A DNA stretch of 64,000 nucleotides from NCBI RefSeq assembly GCF_030709675.1, contig NZ_JAUZQD010000010.1:186001-250000 (forward strand), written 5' to 3'. Made by a program: the position numbers and the translations under genes. Under the pieces are notes generated by a model. That model did not search any database and was not told the DNA's origin. It was given only the letters and a program-made list of their open reading frames with translations. Positions 1 through 7,607 of this stretch are shown one piece after another (within the stretch, counting starts at the first letter, position 1; each line of letters opens with the position of its first letter). The stretch is from Symbioplanes lichenis. Its GTDB lineage: Bacteria > Actinomycetota > Actinomycetes > Mycobacteriales > Micromonosporaceae.

Positions 1-839
1 AAAAGCACGACCGTGCTGCCAGCGATCCGGAGAAGCACGAGCCGGCCGCCGCCGGCACGAGAAGCAGGCGCGGCACGCTCGCGGCGATCGGGCTGTTCGG
101 CCTGCTGGCGGTGGCCGGCGCGCAGGTCGCCTACTTCAACGCCGTGCGCTACCTGCCGGTCGGCGTGGCGCTGCTGCTGGAGTACTCGGGCATCATCCTC
201 GTCGTGCTGTGGATGTGGGTGCGCCACGGCGACCGCCCCCGCCGGCTCACCCTCGCCGGATCGGCGGCCGCGGCGGCGGGCCTGGTCCTCGTGCTCGACC
301 TCGCCGGGGGAGCGGACCTCGACCCGGCCGGCGTGGCGTGGGGCCTGGTCGCGGCGGTCGGCCTGGCGACGTACTTCGTGGTGTCCTCGCACGTCGGCCC
401 GGAGCTGCCCGCGGTGACCCTGGCCTGCGGCGGCATGGCTTCCGGCGCCCTGATCCTGGTGCTGCTCGGCGCGGTCGGCATCCTGCCCCTGCACGCCTCG
501 ACCGGCCCGGTGTCCTTCGCCGGTCAGCAGGTCAGCTGGCTCGTCCCGGTGGCCGGGCTGGCCGTGCTGGCGGGCGCGGTCTCGTACGTCTCGGGCATCG
601 GCGCCGCGCGAGCCCTCGGCGCGGCGCTGGCCTCCTTCGCGGGCCTGACCGAGGTGCTGTTCGCGGTCCTCTTCGCGTGGCTGCTGCTCGGCGAACTGCC
701 GACGCTCCTGCAGGCCGTGGGCGGCGTGTTCGTCCTGGCCGGCATCGCCCTGGTCCGCCTCGACGAGCTCCGCCGCGGCGGTGCCCCGCACAGCGATCGC
801 GTCCCGGATGGTGGCGAGCAGCTGCTGCGGCCTGAGTAG
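1..839 (+). CDS. EamA/DMT-family transporter, 5' end cut by window
   Basis: The frame is open from base 3 to a TAG at 837-839, so the gene begins before the window. The visible part is a chain of hydrophobic helices separated by short polar turns, ending in a run of small residues (ALGAALASFAGLTEVLFAVL, then WLLLGELP) characteristic of the last two helices of the second EamA repeat. This family (RhaT/YdcZ-like 10-TM drug/metabolite exporters) moves metabolites across the cytoplasmic membrane. Substrate cannot be read from sequence. The last 25 codons are hydrophilic and poorly family-like, and they overlap a region that on the other strand abuts a kinase remnant, so the true C terminus may have been altered by a rearrangement. 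Confidence 0.85.
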   Translation, partial: KHDRAASDPEKHEPAAAGTRSRRGTLAAIGLFGLLAVAGAQVAYFNAVRYLPVGVALLLEYSGIILVVLWMWVRHGDRPRRLTLAGSAAAAAGLVLVLDLAGGADLDPAGVAWGLVAAVGLATYFVVSSHVGPELPAVTLACGGMASGALILVLLGAVGILPLHASTGPVSFAGQQVSWLVPVAGLAVLAGAVSYVSGIGAARALGAALASFAGLTEVLFAVLFAWLLLGELPTLLQAVGGVFVLAGIALVRLDELRRGGAPHSDRVPDGGEQLLRPE

Positions 840-957
840 GCCGCGGTGACCGCATCGGCCAGGCGGCCGGTCTTCAGCGGCTCGGGGCGCAATTCGTTCA
901 CCGAGCGCCGGGTCTCGGTCAGGCTCTCGCGGATCGACCGATCTCCCGGGCGGGCGG
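839..957 (-). pseudogene. Remnant of a NarL-type sensor histidine kinase
   Basis: On the minus strand about 35 codons read RESLTETRRSVNELRPEPL followed by a GRLADAV-like stretch. This matches the second half of the DHp dimerisation helix and the following linker of HisKA_3 kinases, where an ARRSVxxLRPEPLE pattern is characteristic. Nothing upstream supplies the H-box and nothing downstream supplies an ATPase domain; the frame runs straight into the tail of the EamA gene. I read it as the stump left after deletion of a kinase gene. An intact relative of the same class lies at 18136-19320, but the residues differ, so it is not a recent copy of that gene. Confidence 0.45.
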
Positions 958-990
958 TGGAATCGGTTTCTGCGTGAGTCAGTGGAGCGA

Positions 991-1008
991 CTCCACCGAT
1001 CGGTGGAG
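991..1008. repeat. Perfect 18-bp palindrome
   Basis: CTCCACCGATCGGTGGAG is a perfect palindrome. Its left arm is also the right arm of an adjoining inverted repeat (GTGGAG-CGA-CTCCAC at 982-996), so two mutually exclusive hairpins are possible. It lies between the kinase remnant and the terminator of the secreted-protein gene. It could be an operator left behind from the lost kinase locus or part of the termination region. Confidence 0.5.
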
Positions 1009-1025
1009 CGGCTGGGCTCGTGGCG

Positions 1026-1063
1026 CGGCTCGCCGGGCGCGTTGCGGGGGGCCCGGCGAGCCG
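1026..1063 (-). terminator. Strong hairpin after the secreted-protein gene
   Basis: CGGCTCGCCGGGC and GCCCGGCGAGCCG form a perfect 13-bp stem around a 12-base loop, 14 bases past the stop of the minus-strand gene ending at 1078. No U-run follows, as is usual in high-GC actinobacteria, where stem-only terminators are common. Confidence 0.7.
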
Positions 1064-1077
1064 TACCGGAAACGGTG

Positions 1078-1758
1078 TCAGTTGGTGAAGACGGCCGGTG
1101 AGCCGGTCGCCGTGCTGTCCAGGACCGGCGCGTAGCGGGCGGTGAAGAAGCCGCTGCCCGGGCACGTGACCGGGCCGGAGAACTTCGTGAAGGCCTGGTC
1201 GGCGAACGAGATCGAGTTGTCGGCGTTGGCGGAGACGCCGGTGATGGCGTTGCCGACGGCGCGGTAGACGCAGGTGACCGAGCCGAGGATCGTGCCCAGG
1301 CTCAGCGTGGTCTGCACCGGGGCCGCGTCCGTGCCGGAGACGGTCACCGTGCCGGAACCGCTTTCCACCGTGGTGGCGAACGGGGTGTTGTTGACCGTCA
1401 CGCTGTTCACGCGGGTGACGCCGAGGATGTTCGAGGTGCACGCGGCGAACGTGTGCGCGGTGACCGACTCCGACGCGACGCCCGGCGCCTCCGGGTTGTC
1501 GGTGACGGTCGCGGTGAAGGCGGACTGGCTGCACTTGATGCCCGTGCTGCCGCCGGCCGCGGTGGCGAAGTCGGCGGTCGTCCCGGCGGCGACCGAGGCG
1601 GTCAGCACGTCACCCACGGCGACGGCGGTGCCGCCCGGGGCCTCGACGGTCAGAACGGTGGACGCCGCGGCGGGCTCGTCGGCGGCCCACGCGGGACTGC
1701 CGGCGAAAGCGGCCGCGGTCACGACAGAGATCACAACAATGCTTCGGTACGCGCGCAT
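1078..1758 (-). CDS. Secreted protein of unknown function
   Basis: A 226-residue protein. The longer frame upstream to 1968 is rejected: the ATG at 1758 follows AGGGAGAG at ideal spacing and opens a classic signal peptide (MRAYRSIVVISVV, hydrophobic core, AWA/AD cleavage near residue 26). The mature part is rich in Ser, Thr, Val and Gly, with three widely spaced Cys pairs or singles (GIKCSQS, FAACTS, VTCVYR, VTCPGSG) suggesting disulfides, and looks all-beta. Similar proteins sit next to DUF6230/DUF6114 pairs in other actinomycetes, where they are annotated only as Tat or secreted proteins. Here it is divergent from such a pair with good promoters on both sides. No catalytic motif is visible. 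Confidence 0.75.
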   Translation of the reverse strand: MRAYRSIVVISVVTAAAFAGSPAWAADEPAAASTVLTVEAPGGTAVAVGDVLTASVAAGTTADFATAAGGSTGIKCSQSAFTATVTDNPEAPGVASESVTAHTFAACTSNILGVTRVNSVTVNNTPFATTVESGSGTVTVSGTDAAPVQTTLSLGTILGSVTCVYRAVGNAITGVSANADNSISFADQAFTKFSGPVTCPGSGFFTARYAPVLDSTATGSPAVFTN

Positions 1759-1824
1759 GACTCTCCCTGCGGGGAAGTGGACGGAATTAGCGCTCGATAC
1801 CGACGCCGACGCTCGACTCGTCGG

Positions 1825-1854
1825 TTTATAGACCTTCTCCGGTCGTAACGTCAA
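1825..1854 (-). promoter_or_regulatory. Promoter for the secreted-protein gene
   Basis: On the minus strand TTGACG, an 18-base spacer and TATAAA form a near-consensus housekeeping promoter 66 bases before the ATG at 1758. Confidence 0.65.
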
Positions 1855-1904
1855 GGCAAGAAATATGTAACACCTCAGGACTTGCAATCCTGGGGTCACG
1901 CCTC

Positions 1905-1933
1905 TTGACCCGCTTCCTACCGAGCGGTAACTT
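1905..1933 (+). promoter_or_regulatory. Promoter for the DUF6230/DUF6114 operon
   Basis: TTGACC, a 17-base spacer and TAACTT form a near-consensus housekeeping promoter about 65 bases before the ATG at 1999. It is back to back with the promoter of the divergent secreted-protein gene. Confidence 0.6.
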
Positions 1934-1998
1934 CGCCGCACCGACATTGACGCCCGGCTATGCCACATCCGCCACTCATGTCGACTCAGGAGCGACCG

Positions 1999-2706
1999 AT
2001 GTCCCTTGACGAATCACCACCCCCGCCGCAGTCCGCACCCGCGCCGGATTCTCCGCCCGCGCCGGAGTCCTCGTCCGCGCCGGAGTCTTCACCCGCGCGG
2101 AGCGGGGTGCGCTGGAAGCGCTTCGGCGGAATGTTCGCCCTGACCACGGCGCTGACCGCCGGTCTCGTGGCCCTGACCGCCCAGGGCGTGCTGGCCGCGA
2201 ACTTCTCGATCTCCGGCATGCCGTTCACCGTCACCGCCACGCATCTGCACGGCGACGGATTCGAGCAGTTCGCCGCGCTGGACACCATGATCGAGGACAG
2301 CCCGAACGCCGGCGACACCGGCGGCCAGGTCGTCGTCATCGTCTCGGCGATCGACAAGGCGAAACTGACCAAGCTGTGCCAGAGCGTGTCCCTCGGCGGC
2401 ATGTTCCTGAAGATCACCGCCGGCGACGGTGCCACGCCCGTGAGCGCCGACAGCCTGGTCGTCGACTCCGATCTGATCGCGGGCGACACCGATTTCAAGA
2501 ACATCGACATCGGCCAGGATGCCAGCACCTTCGACAAGGTCAACGACCGCCGCAACGGCGGCAAGGTCAAGGGCGGTGAGGGCGTCTTCGGCCAGCAGGC
2601 GGACACCGTCGACATCGACAACCTGCGGCAGAACAACTACGCCACCACGGCGGCCAAGTTCACGCTGCCGCACCTGCGCATGACCTTCACCGGCGACGGC
2701 TGCTGA
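1999..2706 (+). CDS. DUF6230 family protein
   Basis: A 235-residue protein. An in-frame ATG at 1960 is possible, but the ATG at 1999 follows an AGGAG six bases upstream and is preferred. Residues 10-35 are a Pro/Ser/Ala-rich cytoplasmic lead, followed by one hydrophobic helix (FALTTALTAGLVALTAQGVL) and the diagnostic ANFSISGMPFTVTATHLHG stretch of DUF6230. The rest is a predicted extracytoplasmic beta domain. The family has no established biochemical role; it is actinobacterial and almost always followed by DUF6114, as here, two bases downstream. The pair is therefore likely to make a membrane-anchored complex. The family call is by recalled sequence pattern. Confidence 0.8.
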   Translation: MSLDESPPPPQSAPAPDSPPAPESSSAPESSPARSGVRWKRFGGMFALTTALTAGLVALTAQGVLAANFSISGMPFTVTATHLHGDGFEQFAALDTMIEDSPNAGDTGGQVVVIVSAIDKAKLTKLCQSVSLGGMFLKITAGDGATPVSADSLVVDSDLIAGDTDFKNIDIGQDASTFDKVNDRRNGGKVKGGEGVFGQQADTVDIDNLRQNNYATTAAKFTLPHLRMTFTGDGC

Positions 2707-2708
2707 CC

Positions 2709-3086
2709 ATGAGCGGGCGGACGTCCTCCTTCACCCGATGGCGGCGCGCCCGCCCGTTCTCCGGCGGCCTGCTCGTCACCCTGGCGGGCGCGGAGATCCT
2801 GGTCACCGTCAAGGCCCCGCTGCCGGTCGTCGTGCACGTCGGCATGCAGGGCCTGGCCGGCTACCTCGTCCCGCTGCTGCTCCTGCTCTGCGGCGTGCTC
2901 CTGCTCGTCAATCCGGAGCAGCGGCTCTTCTACTCGCTCGTGGCCGCGGGCCTGTCGCTGGCCTCCTGGCTCACCTCGAACCTGGGCGGCTTCGTCGTCG
3001 GCCTGCTCCTCGGCCTGATCGGGAGCTCGCTCGCCTTTGCCTGGTCGCCCACCGCCCGCCGCCCCCGTGAGAACAGCAGCGCCTGA
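2709..3086 (+). CDS. DUF6114 family membrane protein
   Basis: A 125-residue protein with three or four membrane helices (residues about 15-35, 42-62, 70-87 and 92-112) and short charged ends. The FSGGLLVTLAGAEILVT start and the GLIGSSLAFAW end fit DUF6114. It begins two bases after the DUF6230 stop, so the two are translated from one mRNA. Function is unknown; the tight pairing suggests it anchors or exports the DUF6230 partner. It ends seven bases before the convergent DUF808 gene. Confidence 0.75.
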   Translation: MSGRTSSFTRWRRARPFSGGLLVTLAGAEILVTVKAPLPVVVHVGMQGLAGYLVPLLLLLCGVLLLVNPEQRLFYSLVAAGLSLASWLTSNLGGFVVGLLLGLIGSSLAFAWSPTARRPRENSSA

Positions 3087-3092
3087 TCACCG

Positions 3093-4169
3093 TCAGCGCG
3101 TCTCGGTGCCGGCTTCCGCGCCGGCGCCGGGGCCCGGCTTCCCGGGGTCGAGCGCCGGCCTCCCGGGGTCGAGCGCCGGCCTCCCGGGGTCGAGCGCCGG
3201 CTTTCCGGGGCCGGTCCGCTCGGCGGCGTGACCGTCCCCGGCCGCGTGGCCGGCCTTGCGGCGGTGGAGCGTGAATGTCATCACCACCACGACGAGCGCG
3301 CCGACGATCAGGCCGAGGATGGCGCTGGCGATCGTGTTGACGAGCCAGCCGACCAGGCCGCCGAGGGGACCCGTGGCGTCGTGGGCCGCCTCCTCCAGGT
3401 GGTGCACATTCTCGTAGAGGAAGTGCAGGCCCAGCTCGTCCGTGCCGACCAGCAGAATGTGCCCGCCGACCCAGAGCATCGCGGCGGTGCCCACCACCGT
3501 CAGGACGCTGAGGACCACGGGCATCGCCTTGACCAGGCCGCGCCCGAACGAGGCGATCGCCCCGGGCAGCTGCGACAGGCGCAGCCCCGCGTCGTCCATC
3601 TTCACGATGAGCGCGACGGCTCCGTACACAAGAATGGTCATGACCAGCGCGACGACCGCCAGGATCGCCAAGCGGGACCAGAAGGGCTCGTCGATCACCT
3701 CGTTGAGCGTGATGACCATGATCTCGCCCGACAGGATCAGGTCGGTGCGCACCGCCCCGGAGATCAGGCTCTTCTCGTCCTTGGCGCCCTCGTCGGCGCC
3801 GTGCGCGTCGTGGTGGGCGATCTTGGCCCAGACCTTCTCCGCGCCCTCGTAGCAGAGGAAGGCGCCGCCGAGCATGAGGATCGGCGTGAGCAGCCACGGC
3901 ACGAACTGGCTCAGCAGCAGCACCGCGGGCAGGATGATCAGGAACTTGTTGCGCAGCGAACCCAGCGCGATGCGCTTGATGATCGGCAGCTCGCGCTCGG
4001 CGGCCAGCCCGCGCACATATTGCGGGGTCACGGCGGCGTCGTCGATCACGACTCCCGCGGCCTTGGCGCCGGCCTTCGCGGCGGCGACCCCCACGTCGTC
4101 GAGCGAGGCCGAGGCGGCGCGCGCCAGCACGGCGACGTCATCCAGCAGGGCTACGAGTCCACCGGCCAA
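3093..4169 (-). CDS. DUF808 (YedI-like) inner-membrane protein
   Basis: A 358-residue protein. It starts at a TTG codon, because the family's conserved N terminus (MAGGLVALLDDVAVLARAA) begins exactly there and an AAGGA lies just upstream. The core has about eight membrane helices, including the LPAVLLLSQFVPWLLTPILM and LGGAFLCYEGAEK stretches that define DUF808. Family function is unknown (a membrane protein of YedI type in Escherichia coli). The C-terminal 45 residues are unusual: a hydrophilic tail with tandem heptads of the form ALDPGRP, encoded by a 21-bp DNA repeat. Confidence 0.85.
   Translation of the reverse strand: MAGGLVALLDDVAVLARAASASLDDVGVAAAKAGAKAAGVVIDDAAVTPQYVRGLAAERELPIIKRIALGSLRNKFLIILPAVLLLSQFVPWLLTPILMLGGAFLCYEGAEKVWAKIAHHDAHGADEGAKDEKSLISGAVRTDLILSGEIMVITLNEVIDEPFWSRLAILAVVALVMTILVYGAVALIVKMDDAGLRLSQLPGAIASFGRGLVKAMPVVLSVLTVVGTAAMLWVGGHILLVGTDELGLHFLYENVHHLEEAAHDATGPLGGLVGWLVNTIASAILGLIVGALVVVVMTFTLHRRKAGHAAGDGHAAERTGPGKPALDPGRPALDPGRPALDPGKPGPGAGAEAGTETR
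3141..3203. repeat. Three 21-bp tandem repeats in the DUF808 tail
   Basis: The unit CCCGGGGTCGAGCGCCGGCC plus one base occurs at 3141, 3162 and 3183 with one or two differences, with a partial fourth copy. It is in frame and encodes the repeated Ala-Leu-Asp-Pro-Gly-Arg/Lys-Pro heptad. The near-identity of the copies indicates recent expansion. Confidence 0.85.
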
Positions 4170-4425
4170 GGAGATCCTTCCAGAGTCGAGACGGCTGCCC
4201 TATTCTCGCGGCTGTTCCTGAACGCTGCCTGGAACTTTGCTGTAACAGACAGCCTCGCTGCCGGCTGTCGGCTGTCGGCGCGACCGCGCAGCGATGGGCC
4301 CGCTGGTCGGGGGCGATGCCGGGTGACCGCGACGTCACGCAAAGAAATCCTGATCTTCCGGCAGCGGGCGGGCCGGCCCAGCGCGTTGAGGGGGAGGAGT
4401 TCCCCCCAGCTCGAGGAGTCATCGC

Positions 4426-5490
4426 ATGGCGTTGCCCCGGAATCGCAAGCGCATCCTGACCGTGACGGCGGTGGCGGTCGCGGCCGTCGTCGCCGCCGGG
4501 GTCGGCATCGGTACCGCCGACGCCGGCATCCGGCCCTGGTCGGGCGGCAAGCATCGGCCTTCGCCGTCGGCTTCCCAGGCTCCCGTACGGACGCCGAGCG
4601 CGACCCCGGCCCGCACGGCGACCACCGCTGTCCCGTCCCCGTCGGCGACCCGGACCGCGACGGCGACCCGGACCGCGACGGCGACCCGGCCGGCGGCGAC
4701 CACCGCGCCCGCGACCAGCGCCCCGGCGACGAGTCCGAGTGCCGGCCCAAGCCCGAGTGGTTCGGCGACGTGGGCGCCGCCGCCCGGCAACGCGGGCTTC
4801 GACTATCAGATCGGCAAGCCGTATGCGCCGCCCGCCGGCGTCACCGTCGTCAGCCGCGACCACGACGCCGCGCCGGCCGCCGGGCTCTACAACGTGTGTT
4901 ACGTCAACGGCTTCCAGGCGCAGGCCGAGGCGCTGTCCTGGTGGCAGGCCAATCACCCCGACCTGCTGCTGCGCGACAAGAACGGCAAGGTCGTCATCGA
5001 CAAGGACTGGAATGAGGCCCTCCTCGACTACTCGACCGCTACCAAGCGGACCGCGCTGACCTCGGTTGTCGGTGAGTGGATCGACCAGTGCGCGACCAAG
5101 GGCTTCCGCGGCCTGGAGATCGACAATTTGGATTCGTACACCCGTTCGAATAAGCTTCTGACCGAGTCGCAGGCGGTGGCCTACGCCGCGTCGCTGAGCG
5201 CCCATGCGCACGGCAAGGGCCTCGCCGTGGCTCAGAAGAACGCTGCCGAGCTCAGCACCGCCGACGCCCGGCAGGCCGGGTTCGACTTCGCCGTCGCCGA
5301 GGAGTGTGCCGATTGGGACGAGTGCGACAACTACACAGCGACCTACGGTGACCACGTCCTGGTGGTGGAGTACAGCGAGGCCGGTTTCGCCAAGGCCTGC
5401 GCCGCGTGGGCCAGTAGGCTCTCGATCGTGCTGCGCGATGTCGACGTGACCGGTCCGGGCTCGGGCTCCTACGTCTTCAAGAGTTGCTGA
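4426..5490 (+). CDS. Secreted GH114-like endo-alpha-1,4-polygalactosaminidase family protein
   Basis: A 354-residue protein. Residues 1-33 are a signal peptide or N-terminal anchor; residues 40-120 are a Pro/Thr/Ala linker with 6-residue TRTATA-type repeats. The catalytic part starts near residue 125 (FDYQIGKPY). LEIDNLDSY (Asp233 or Asp236) and VVEYSE near the C terminus fit the acidic residues of the GH114/TM1410-like barrel. Cysteines in YNVCYVNG, DQCATKG and the terminal KSC suggest disulfides. The family hydrolyses alpha-1,4-galactosaminoglycan or related polymers. It is followed closely by the sigma-factor gene but is probably a separate unit. Confidence 0.75.
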   Translation: MALPRNRKRILTVTAVAVAAVVAAGVGIGTADAGIRPWSGGKHRPSPSASQAPVRTPSATPARTATTAVPSPSATRTATATRTATATRPAATTAPATSAPATSPSAGPSPSGSATWAPPPGNAGFDYQIGKPYAPPAGVTVVSRDHDAAPAAGLYNVCYVNGFQAQAEALSWWQANHPDLLLRDKNGKVVIDKDWNEALLDYSTATKRTALTSVVGEWIDQCATKGFRGLEIDNLDSYTRSNKLLTESQAVAYAASLSAHAHGKGLAVAQKNAAELSTADARQAGFDFAVAEECADWDECDNYTATYGDHVLVVEYSEAGFAKACAAWASRLSIVLRDVDVTGPGSGSYVFKSC

Positions 5491-5690
5491 GTCCCCAGCC
5501 CCATGCCGCCGTGCCGACGAGGACTCGGGTGCCCGCTCCGGGCGCCGGGGTGCTCCGGCTCGCGCACCCCTCGGGTGTCCGGGGGTTCTGGCCCGCGTCG
5601 CCTCGCTTCCGGTCGTGGCTGGTGCCGGTGCGTCGGCAGCCGGAGGCGACGGATGGCGGGCGGGGCGTCGGCGCTGTCCTGCGAGCGGCG

Positions 5691-6323
5691 ATGAGGGTGG
5701 GCCGGCCGGGAGCGGGCGAGTCGCCGGGTGCATCGCCGGGCGCGTTCGGGGCGAGCCACGTCGCGCATCCGGGCGGGGCCGGGGCGGACGCCCGCGAGCT
5801 GGCGGTCGCGGGGGCGGCGGGGGACGGGGAATACGCGGCCTTCGACGACTTCGTGCAGAGCCGGGGCTGGGCGTTGCTGCGGTTCGCGTACGTGCTGTCG
5901 GGCGACGCACACCTCAGCGAGGACCTGGTGCAGGAGGTCCTGGCCCGGATGCACCGGCGGTGGGACAAGATCACCGCGATGCAACATCCCGAGGCCTACG
6001 TGCGGACGGCGATCGTGCGGCAGTTCCTCTCCTGGCGCCGGCGGCGGTCGGCGGGCGAGGCGATCGTCGCCGAGGTGCCCGAGCCGGCCGGGACCGAGCC
6101 CCAGCAGCGGGTGCTCGCCCGGGACCAGATGTGGCGCCTGATGGCCGGGCTGCCCCGGAGCCAGCGGGCCGTGCTCGTGCTCCGCTTCTACTGCGACCTG
6201 CCGGACGACGAGATCGCGGCGCTGCTGGGCTGCGGCGAGTCCACCGTCCGCTCCCAGGCGTCCCGGGCGCTGGCCCGGATGCGCGGCCTGCTCACCGATC
6301 AGGAGGTGCGGGGCGATGGATGA
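5691..6323 (+). CDS. SigE-family ECF RNA polymerase sigma factor
   Basis: A 210-residue protein if it starts at ATG 5691; the frame is open back to a TTG at 5484 inside the previous stop region, so a longer form is possible. Region 2 is FDDFVQSRGWALLRFAYVLS with GDAHLSEDLVQEVLARMHRRW, and region 4 is GLPRSQRAVLVLRFYCDLPD with the helix-turn-helix EIAALLGCGESTVRSQASRAL. This is the SigE-like group abundant in actinobacteria. It overlaps the next gene by eight bases, so the two are translationally coupled. The first 45 residues are Gly/Ala-rich and not conserved. Confidence 0.85.
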   Translation: MRVGRPGAGESPGASPGAFGASHVAHPGGAGADARELAVAGAAGDGEYAAFDDFVQSRGWALLRFAYVLSGDAHLSEDLVQEVLARMHRRWDKITAMQHPEAYVRTAIVRQFLSWRRRRSAGEAIVAEVPEPAGTEPQQRVLARDQMWRLMAGLPRSQRAVLVLRFYCDLPDDEIAALLGCGESTVRSQASRALARMRGLLTDQEVRGDG

Positions 6324-7299
6324 GCTCGACCGGCTGCTCGCCGAGACGATGCACGAGGCGGCGGGGCGGGCGCCCGCGGACGACCGGTTACTGAGCACGG
6401 TGCATCGGCGGTCGGACCGCTACCGGCGGCGGCGGACAGCGGCCGGGGCGTCGGCGGTGGCGGCGGCGATCGTGGTGGGAGTTCCGGCGGTGGCCGTGGT
6501 GGTGGGGCGATCGGGGGAGTCCGCGCCTCCGGCCACCTCGACCGCCACGGTGGCGCCAACGGCTTCCGGGCGGGCGGTGCGGCTGGTGGAGGGCTACTCG
6601 GCTCCGGTGTTCCCGTACACGCTGCCGGCGACTGAGGGGATGCGGGCGCCGGTCGCGTCGGTGGAGAGCGGTTCGCTGCGGGCGTTCTTCGAGGCCACCG
6701 AGCAGCTACGGCACGCGGACACCACGGTCACCGTCTCGAGCCGGGAGCCCGTCTTCACGACGGTGGCCACGGAGACGGCGGTGCAGGTGCGGGGGCGTGC
6801 GGGCACGTTGCGTACCGTCGATGTGGAGCCGGCCCGGCAACTGACGGTGACCTGGCAAGAGGCGCCGGGGCGGTGGATCCAGCTAGCGACCGACGATACC
6901 TACACGGCGCAGCAGGTCGTGGGGCTCGCCGACTCGCTGACCGCAGCGTCGGTGGCCGTGCTGCCGCCGTTCGAGCTGGATCTGAGCCCGGCCGGGTTCG
7001 TGACGGACACGATCACCGCGTCGAGGATGACCTTCCGGCCGTCGGCCACCGCGCCCGACTCGGAGCGGATCGAGGTCGTGCTGCGCAAGCGGCGGGAGCT
7101 GAGCGGGATCAACGAGAAGGTCGGCGGGCGTCGCGCGGTGCTCAGCCACGACGGCGGCGGAGCGCTGCTGGCCGTGGACGTCACCGACTGGGACGCGACG
7201 CTCGAGGTGACGGCCGGCGCCGGGCTGGAGCTGAGCGACGACGAGCTGGTGCGGTTCGCGGCGGGCGTACACATCCTGAATCGGTCGGATCCCGAGTAG
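6316..7299 (+). CDS. Membrane partner of the sigma factor (putative anti-sigma)
   Basis: A 327-residue protein. The first 40 residues are cytoplasmic and basic (LLSTVHRRSDRYRRRRTA), then comes a single hydrophobic helix (SAVAAAIVVGVPAVAVVVG), then a 260-residue extracytoplasmic part with no family I recognise. This topology, and the eight-base overlap with the SigE gene, is how actinobacteria usually arrange a sigma factor and its membrane-bound anti-sigma. No zinc-binding HXXXCXXC motif is present, so it is not a canonical ZAS anti-sigma factor. The role is inferred from position. Confidence 0.6.
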   Translation: MDELDRLLAETMHEAAGRAPADDRLLSTVHRRSDRYRRRRTAAGASAVAAAIVVGVPAVAVVVGRSGESAPPATSTATVAPTASGRAVRLVEGYSAPVFPYTLPATEGMRAPVASVESGSLRAFFEATEQLRHADTTVTVSSREPVFTTVATETAVQVRGRAGTLRTVDVEPARQLTVTWQEAPGRWIQLATDDTYTAQQVVGLADSLTAASVAVLPPFELDLSPAGFVTDTITASRMTFRPSATAPDSERIEVVLRKRRELSGINEKVGGRRAVLSHDGGGALLAVDVTDWDATLEVTAGAGLELSDDELVRFAAGVHILNRSDPE

Positions 7300-7607
7300 G
7301 GAACTGTTGCGGCCGGATCTTCGGGGGAGGGTGACCGGTTCTGATCACCGGACGCGGGCGCCGTCCTGGCCGCCGGGGGGCGGGCGCTGTCCTCGATCGG
7401 GTGGCCGGAGGGCCGACGGTGGTGCGAGGGCGGCCGCCGGCACCGCAGAATCGGGCGGTGACGTGGGGGCTGGGGAACGCGCGCCGGAGCAAGGCCCGAT
7501 GGGCGGTCACGGAGCCGGGGCATGGGCGCCGCGAAGCCGTAAGTTCGGACACGGCCCGGCCCGCGCCCGGGCGCAACGTCGTCGGTCCGATCCGCAGTGC
7601 GGCTGTC
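7300..7607. other. Spacer before the SGNH hydrolase
   Basis: 308 bases with no supported gene. The hydrolase frame is open back to a GTG at 7401, but those 69 codons are low-complexity and lack signal-peptide character, so I treat them as leader. I see no convincing promoter; a weak dyad (GACCGGTTCTGATCACCGG) lies at 7340-7358. Confidence 0.4.

Noticed and set aside
524..1534. 336-codon minus-strand frame running through the kinase remnant
   Set aside because: Only about 35 codons look like protein; the rest is shadow of the EamA and secreted-protein genes. Reported as a remnant instead.
3141..3203. Tandem repeats as a CRISPR array
   Set aside because: Units are contiguous without spacers, in frame, and part of a membrane-protein tail. 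No cas genes are present.
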